64,000 nt of DNA from Rhizobium sp. CSW-27 (GTDB lineage Bacteria > Pseudomonadota > Alphaproteobacteria > Rhizobiales > Rhizobiaceae): positions 62,001 through 126,000 of the forward strand of contig NZ_JAHHZO010000012.1 of the NCBI RefSeq assembly GCF_018760785.1, in the 5' to 3' direction. The notes beneath the pieces are model-generated. The model had not been told where the DNA came from. It searched no databases and was given only the letters and a program-made list of their open reading frames with translations. The translations under genes and the position numbers were made by a program. The stretch's first letter is position 1. Every line of letters starts with the position of its first letter. This document shows positions 60,733-64,000 of the stretch, one piece after another.

Positions 60733-62487
60733 TCAGTCGGCCACACGCCCCGCCGCGATCGCCGCCTCGATGGTGGCGCGATGTTCGAGGATGGCGGCCG
60801 CGTGCATGCCGGTCCAGCCCTGCAGCAGCGAGCCGCGCGCAAAGGGCGGCGAGAAGTATTCGACCGAGCCGATCCAGCCGTTTTCGAGGCTCGTTCTCCA
60901 CCAGCGGGTCAGCGGATAATCCCAGCCGTCGAGGCCGAATTTCAGGCGCTGTTCCGCGTAGAGGCCGGAGAGATAGGGCCAGTCCGCGCCGTTGTGATAG
61001 CGATAGGCGAAGGCGGATTTGGCGCGGGTATCGGCCGGGCGCCTGAAGGGCGGCCAGGCGCACATCACGCCCCAGTCGCCATAGGGCTGGCGATCATTGT
61101 TGCGGGTTTCGAGCAGCCGCTCGGCATGGCCGAGCACGGTGCGGGCGCGCTCGGAGGACACTGCATCGAAGCGCAGCAGCGTCAGGCTGTCGAGCGTCAG
61201 ATGGTCCTCGACGAACTCGCCCTTCAGCCCGTAATCCTGATACCAGCCGTCTGGTGTCAGCATTGCTTCATCGAGATTGGCGCGCGCCTTTTCGGCAAGC
61301 GCCCTGGCTTCCCCGGCAAGGGCGGCATCCAGCGCAGCGCCCTGCGTGGCGATCACGTCGAGTGCGCCGATCCAGAGCCCCACGTCATAGGCGACATAGC
61401 CGTGGCGATAGACATTGTCGGCCCAGTCGCGATCGTGGCGCGGCTTGACGGCGAGCCCGGTGCTGTAGAGGTCGAAGCCCTGATAGCGGCGGAAGATCGC
61501 TTCCACCGTCTTCCAGTGGTCGGACAGCGCCGTCACATCGCCGGTGACGCGGACATAGTCGCCGATGGTCAGGATGAAGAACAGCGGGCTGTCGAAGTGG
61601 TCGCTCCACCAGTCGGTGGAGCGCAGGTGCTCCATCTTGTATTCGGCAGAATTGACGCGGAACCTTTCCCATTCCTCGCCCTGCTTCGGCCCGGTGAGGA
61701 TGACGCCGCTCGGCGCCTCGCCATCCGGCTGGATGCCGGTCGCCAGCAGATCGATCTGGTCGCGCACCACCTGCGGCTCCAGGAAGAGCAGCGCCTGCAG
61801 CGTCCAGTAGCCGTCACGGTAATAGGTGCGGGTCGGGGCCGAATAGGCCTGACCGGCCGCAAGCCCCAGGAAGCGGCCATCCTCGGCGCGGCGGATCGAA
61901 GACAGCGAGGCGTGCGCGCTCTGCACGGCCATGGAGCGCATCAGCGGTCCGGCCGAGGGCAGGATATCGCAGCGCGCCACATGCGCCGCGCATTCGGCGA
62001 TGATCTCCGCGGCGGAAAGCGCAAGGCCGCGCTCGGCCTCTGCACGGCTGGCACCGGCTGCAATCACGATGTCGCCATCGGCACGCGTTTCCACGATGGT
62101 GACGCCCCAGGGCGTGGTGGCCATGCGGCGCGCCCCTTCGCGGCGCACCTTTTCCGGCGTGGTCAGCCTACCCCACCAGGCGCAGCGACGGGCGGGACGC
62201 ACCGCCTTCAGCCGCGCGCCGCGCAAAAGAAGCACCGGCGCCGTCTGCGCCACATGCACGGCGCATGCCCCGGCCACCAGCCGGTTCGGCGCATGCACGA
62301 AGGGACCGTCCCAGGCCTCGACGAAGATGTTGGCCATCTGGCCGCAGCCCCAGAGCGACAGCTTCAGCCGCCCCTCATCGGGATAGAAATCGCCCTGCAG
62401 GCGCGGCGCCATGAAGGCCATCTGCACCGGATGGGCGGTCTCGACCAGCCCGTCGGGCCGCGCAAAGGCAAGAGTGGTCTCGGTCAT
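60733..62487 (-). CDS. Six-hairpin (alpha/alpha-barrel) glycoside hydrolase-like protein
   Basis: This 584-aa cytoplasmic protein starts at the ATG at 62487, with GAGGAGA upstream. The fold signs are repeated aromatic-rich helices typical of amylo-glucosidase/GH63/MGH1-like barrels: TRTYYRDGYWTLQALLFLEP, DWADNVYRHGYVAYDVGLWI, YHNGADWPYLSGLYAEQRL and PPFARGSLLQGWTGM. Acidic residues in these segments are candidate catalysts. The GH family and substrate are not identifiable by eye. It lies 10 bp after the ROK kinase gene and shares its promoter and operator, so it should act on sugars of that regulon. Confidence 0.8.
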   Translation of the reverse strand: MTETTLAFARPDGLVETAHPVQMAFMAPRLQGDFYPDEGRLKLSLWGCGQMANIFVEAWDGPFVHAPNRLVAGACAVHVAQTAPVLLLRGARLKAVRPARRCAWWGRLTTPEKVRREGARRMATTPWGVTIVETRADGDIVIAAGASRAEAERGLALSAAEIIAECAAHVARCDILPSAGPLMRSMAVQSAHASLSSIRRAEDGRFLGLAAGQAYSAPTRTYYRDGYWTLQALLFLEPQVVRDQIDLLATGIQPDGEAPSGVILTGPKQGEEWERFRVNSAEYKMEHLRSTDWWSDHFDSPLFFILTIGDYVRVTGDVTALSDHWKTVEAIFRRYQGFDLYSTGLAVKPRHDRDWADNVYRHGYVAYDVGLWIGALDVIATQGAALDAALAGEARALAEKARANLDEAMLTPDGWYQDYGLKGEFVEDHLTLDSLTLLRFDAVSSERARTVLGHAERLLETRNNDRQPYGDWGVMCAWPPFRRPADTRAKSAFAYRYHNGADWPYLSGLYAEQRLKFGLDGWDYPLTRWWRTSLENGWIGSVEYFSPPFARGSLLQGWTGMHAAAILEHRATIEAAIAAGRVAD

Positions 62488-62497
62488 CGGGGTCTCC

Positions 62498-63538
62498 TCA
62501 GAGAGCAAGGGCGGCAGGGGCGGAGCGGCTGGCGGCGAGATGCGCGGCCAGCATGACGGCGCCGATGAGGCCGGCGCGAGCGCCGAAGCGGCTCGGTTCG
62601 ACGGGGCAGTCAAAGGGCAGAAGCGGGACGAGATGATGGCGCAACCGCGCGAGAAACATCGCCTGCGAACCGATGCCGCCGCCGACCACGATACGGGCGG
62701 GATCGATCAGCGCCTGCACGGCGGCAAGGCCGAGCGAGGCATCGCGCGCCAGCGTGTCGATGGCCGCGACCGCCGGCGCATCGCCGGCGGCGGCGCGGCC
62801 AAACAGATCGGCCACGCTGTCGCTGCCGAGATCGAAGCGCTGGCGGATGCCGGCCGTGCCGACCAGATCCTCGAACAGTCCGTTTTCGGAGGCCTGTGCT
62901 GCCGCATGCGGCTGAGGCCCGACCGGCAGATAGGCAATCTCGCCGGCCCGGCCGAAGGCGCCGCGCACCAGCGCGCCGTTGATGACCAGTCCCATGCCGA
63001 CACCGGTGCCGAACGAGACGAACACCAGCGAACCGGCCGCGTCGAGAAGGCCGGAAGCCTCGCCATAGGCGGCAAGGTTCACGTCGTTTTCCACCGCCAC
63101 CGGACAGGGCAGCCGCGCGCCGACCAGGTCTGCAAGCGGCCGGTCGGCCGGCAGCGCCAGATTCGGCGAGAGCGAGGCAAGCCCGGTCTGCGGCGAGACC
63201 GCGCTCGGCACGCCGATCACCAGCTGGGCGATCTCTTCGGCGGCAAGGCCCGCCTCGCCCGCCAGGGCCCGCGCCATCTCGGCAATCTGGTCAAGCACCG
63301 GCGCATCCGGCCCGTGGCGGGTCGGCGCCTCGCGCGACAAGAGAAGCGTGCCATCGGCATCGGCAAGGCCGGCCAGAAGCTTGGTGCCGCCGAGATCCAC
63401 GCCGATCACCGGCGCACGGCCTGCCACGAGCCTGACCTCTCCCGGCGCACCCGCCTGCCTTTCGCCCGGCGACCGCACGGTCCCGGCAGCGGTCGAGACG
63501 ACGGGCGCGGTCGCAATATCCACTGACACGAATGGCAT
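62498..63538 (-). CDS. ROK-family sugar kinase
   Basis: This 346-aa frame has an N-terminal extension of about 40 residues. The ROK fold then has ATP loop VIGVDLGGTKLLAGLADADG, substrate region PVAVENDVNLAAYGEAS and GTGVGMGLVINGALV. The catalytic Asp is in ENDVN. The zinc motif (CxCGxxGCxE) is absent, as in the repressor at 53877. No HTH is present, so it is an enzyme. AAGGA directly abuts the ATG at 63538, so the GTG at 63529 (9 nt further) is a better start. It probably phosphorylates the sugar released by the adjacent glycosidase. Confidence 0.85.
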   Translation of the reverse strand: MPFVSVDIATAPVVSTAAGTVRSPGERQAGAPGEVRLVAGRAPVIGVDLGGTKLLAGLADADGTLLLSREAPTRHGPDAPVLDQIAEMARALAGEAGLAAEEIAQLVIGVPSAVSPQTGLASLSPNLALPADRPLADLVGARLPCPVAVENDVNLAAYGEASGLLDAAGSLVFVSFGTGVGMGLVINGALVRGAFGRAGEIAYLPVGPQPHAAAQASENGLFEDLVGTAGIRQRFDLGSDSVADLFGRAAAGDAPAVAAIDTLARDASLGLAAVQALIDPARIVVGGGIGSQAMFLARLRHHLVPLLPFDCPVEPSRFGARAGLIGAVMLAAHLAASRSAPAALAL

Positions 63539-63550
63539 TCCTTCTATTTG

Positions 63551-63598
63551 TTCGGCACGTTGACGAATTTATTAAGCGGTGCCGCCGCCGGGTGTCAA
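63551..63598 (-). promoter_or_regulatory. Promoter with operator site C, upstream of the ROK kinase-glycosidase operon
   Basis: On the minus strand: TTGACA (63598-63593), 17-bp spacer, TTAATA, then the dyad TTCGTCA-ACG-TGCCGAA (63567-63551). The order and spacing match site A (25 against 23 bp between -35 and operator), supporting one repressor for both. Confidence 0.72.
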
Positions 63599-63603
63599 GC
63601 TGG

Positions 63604-64000
63604 TCATTGGTCGGAGCGGGAGGCCTCGTCGCGGGCGCGCCGGGCAATCACCCGCTCCCGATGCCAGATGTAGAGGCCGGAGCCGATCAGGATCAGCGCG
63701 CCGGCAAAGGTCCAGAGCGTCGGAATGTCGCCGAAGAAGACGAAACCGAGGATGAGGACCGCGAGGAACTGGAAATATTGCAGCGGCGCCAGAAAGCTTG
63801 CCGGGGCAAAACGATGCGCCTGGATGTAGAAATAATGGCTGATGGCGCCGAAGAAGCCGGCGCAAAACAGCGCGATCCAGGTCTGCGGGTGGCTCGGCCA
63901 GACGAAGACGAAGGGCATTACCGGCGTCAGGATCGCGGCCGGCAACGCTGCCATGATCAGCAGCATGCTGCCCGGCGATTCGGTGCCGGCAAGCCGGCGC
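63604..64000 (-). CDS. EamA/DMT-family transporter, N-terminus cut by window edge
   Basis: The frame is open through the right edge. Visible are the last about 132 residues, with four hydrophobic segments, including FCAGFFGAISHYFYIQAHRF and SFLAPLQYFQFLAVLILGFV, and a basic tail (RERVIARRARDEASRSDQ). The block before the last helices is the second EamA domain of drug/metabolite transporters. An internal ATG at 63966 is not the true start, since the coding frame continues upstream. Confidence 0.88.
   Translation of the reverse strand, partial: RRLAGTESPGSMLLIMAALPAAILTPVMPFVFVWPSHPQTWIALFCAGFFGAISHYFYIQAHRFAPASFLAPLQYFQFLAVLILGFVFFGDIPTLWTFAGALILIGSGLYIWHRERVIARRARDEASRSDQ

Noticed and set aside
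1..64000. CRISPR arrays, tRNA and rRNA genes, insertion sequences
   Set aside because: No regularly spaced direct repeats, no tRNA-like folds with CCA-type ends, and no transposase or integrase frames were seen. The only dispersed repeats are the short palindromic elements.

Overview
The window is GC-rich and densely coded. It looks like chromosome or chromid sequence from an alphaproteobacterium of the Rhizobiales, most likely Rhizobiaceae (Rhizobium, Agrobacterium, Shinella or Ensifer type). The evidence is a complete chvE-gguA-gguB sugar transport operon fused to gguC/araD1, a pcaR-pcaIJF 3-oxoadipate cluster in the rhizobial order, five separate ABC uptake systems, GntR, IclR, RpiR and ROK regulators, and dispersed rhizobial-type palindromic repeats with the core CCTCGGGTCAAGCCCGAGG. 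I found no rRNA, tRNA, transposase, phage gene or CRISPR array.

Layout. 1-8799 (minus): a hydantoinase/oxoprolinase pair (hyuB, hyuA), a PotABCD-type ABC transporter and a truncated GntR regulator, preceded by a large MalT/LuxR-type regulator (8923-11613). 12013-13864 (minus): three overlapping genes encoding a small protein, an EAL protein and a membrane protein. 15044-17920 (minus): a GH25 lysozyme-like lipoprotein and an amidase. 18221-21760: pcaR divergent from pcaI-pcaJ-pcaF. 22204-27023: a secreted S10 peptidase, a His/Cys-rich small membrane protein plus PepSY protein, a Pmp3 peptide and a DUF1003 protein. 27156-36269: a FadR-type regulator divergent from gguC, a sugar 1-dehydrogenase, an IlvD/Edd dehydratase, chvE, gguA and gguB. 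36582-42305 (minus): a Ugp-like ABC system with a glycerophosphodiesterase and an RpiR regulator. 42524-48138: a DUF900 lipoprotein, several small envelope proteins, and a divergent response regulator and histidine kinase. 48678-57307: an ABC sugar importer, a GH42 beta-galactosidase, a ROK repressor, an ABC ATPase and nagB. 57336-60654: a GlxA-type AraC regulator, an alpha/beta hydrolase, an SDR and a membrane protein. 60733-63538 (minus): a six-hairpin glycosidase and a ROK kinase. 63604-64000: a truncated EamA transporter.

How the genes fit together. Most of the window is scavenging of plant- or soil-derived carbon and nitrogen, with each pathway next to its importer and regulator. The most informative signal is regulatory. 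A 17-bp dyad, TTCGKCA-N3-TGMCGAA, occurs at 48383, 55154 (weaker), 55248 and 63551. It lies in front of each of the four transcription units of the GH42/nagB/ROK/glycosidase sugar cluster, and so defines a probable ROK-controlled regulon that spans an unrelated insertion. Other points worth following are a Cys-pair/TGPxG repeat shared by two adjacent secreted proteins beside a two-component system, the translationally coupled small protein-EAL-membrane protein operon, and an intercistronic stem-loop between chvE and gguA.
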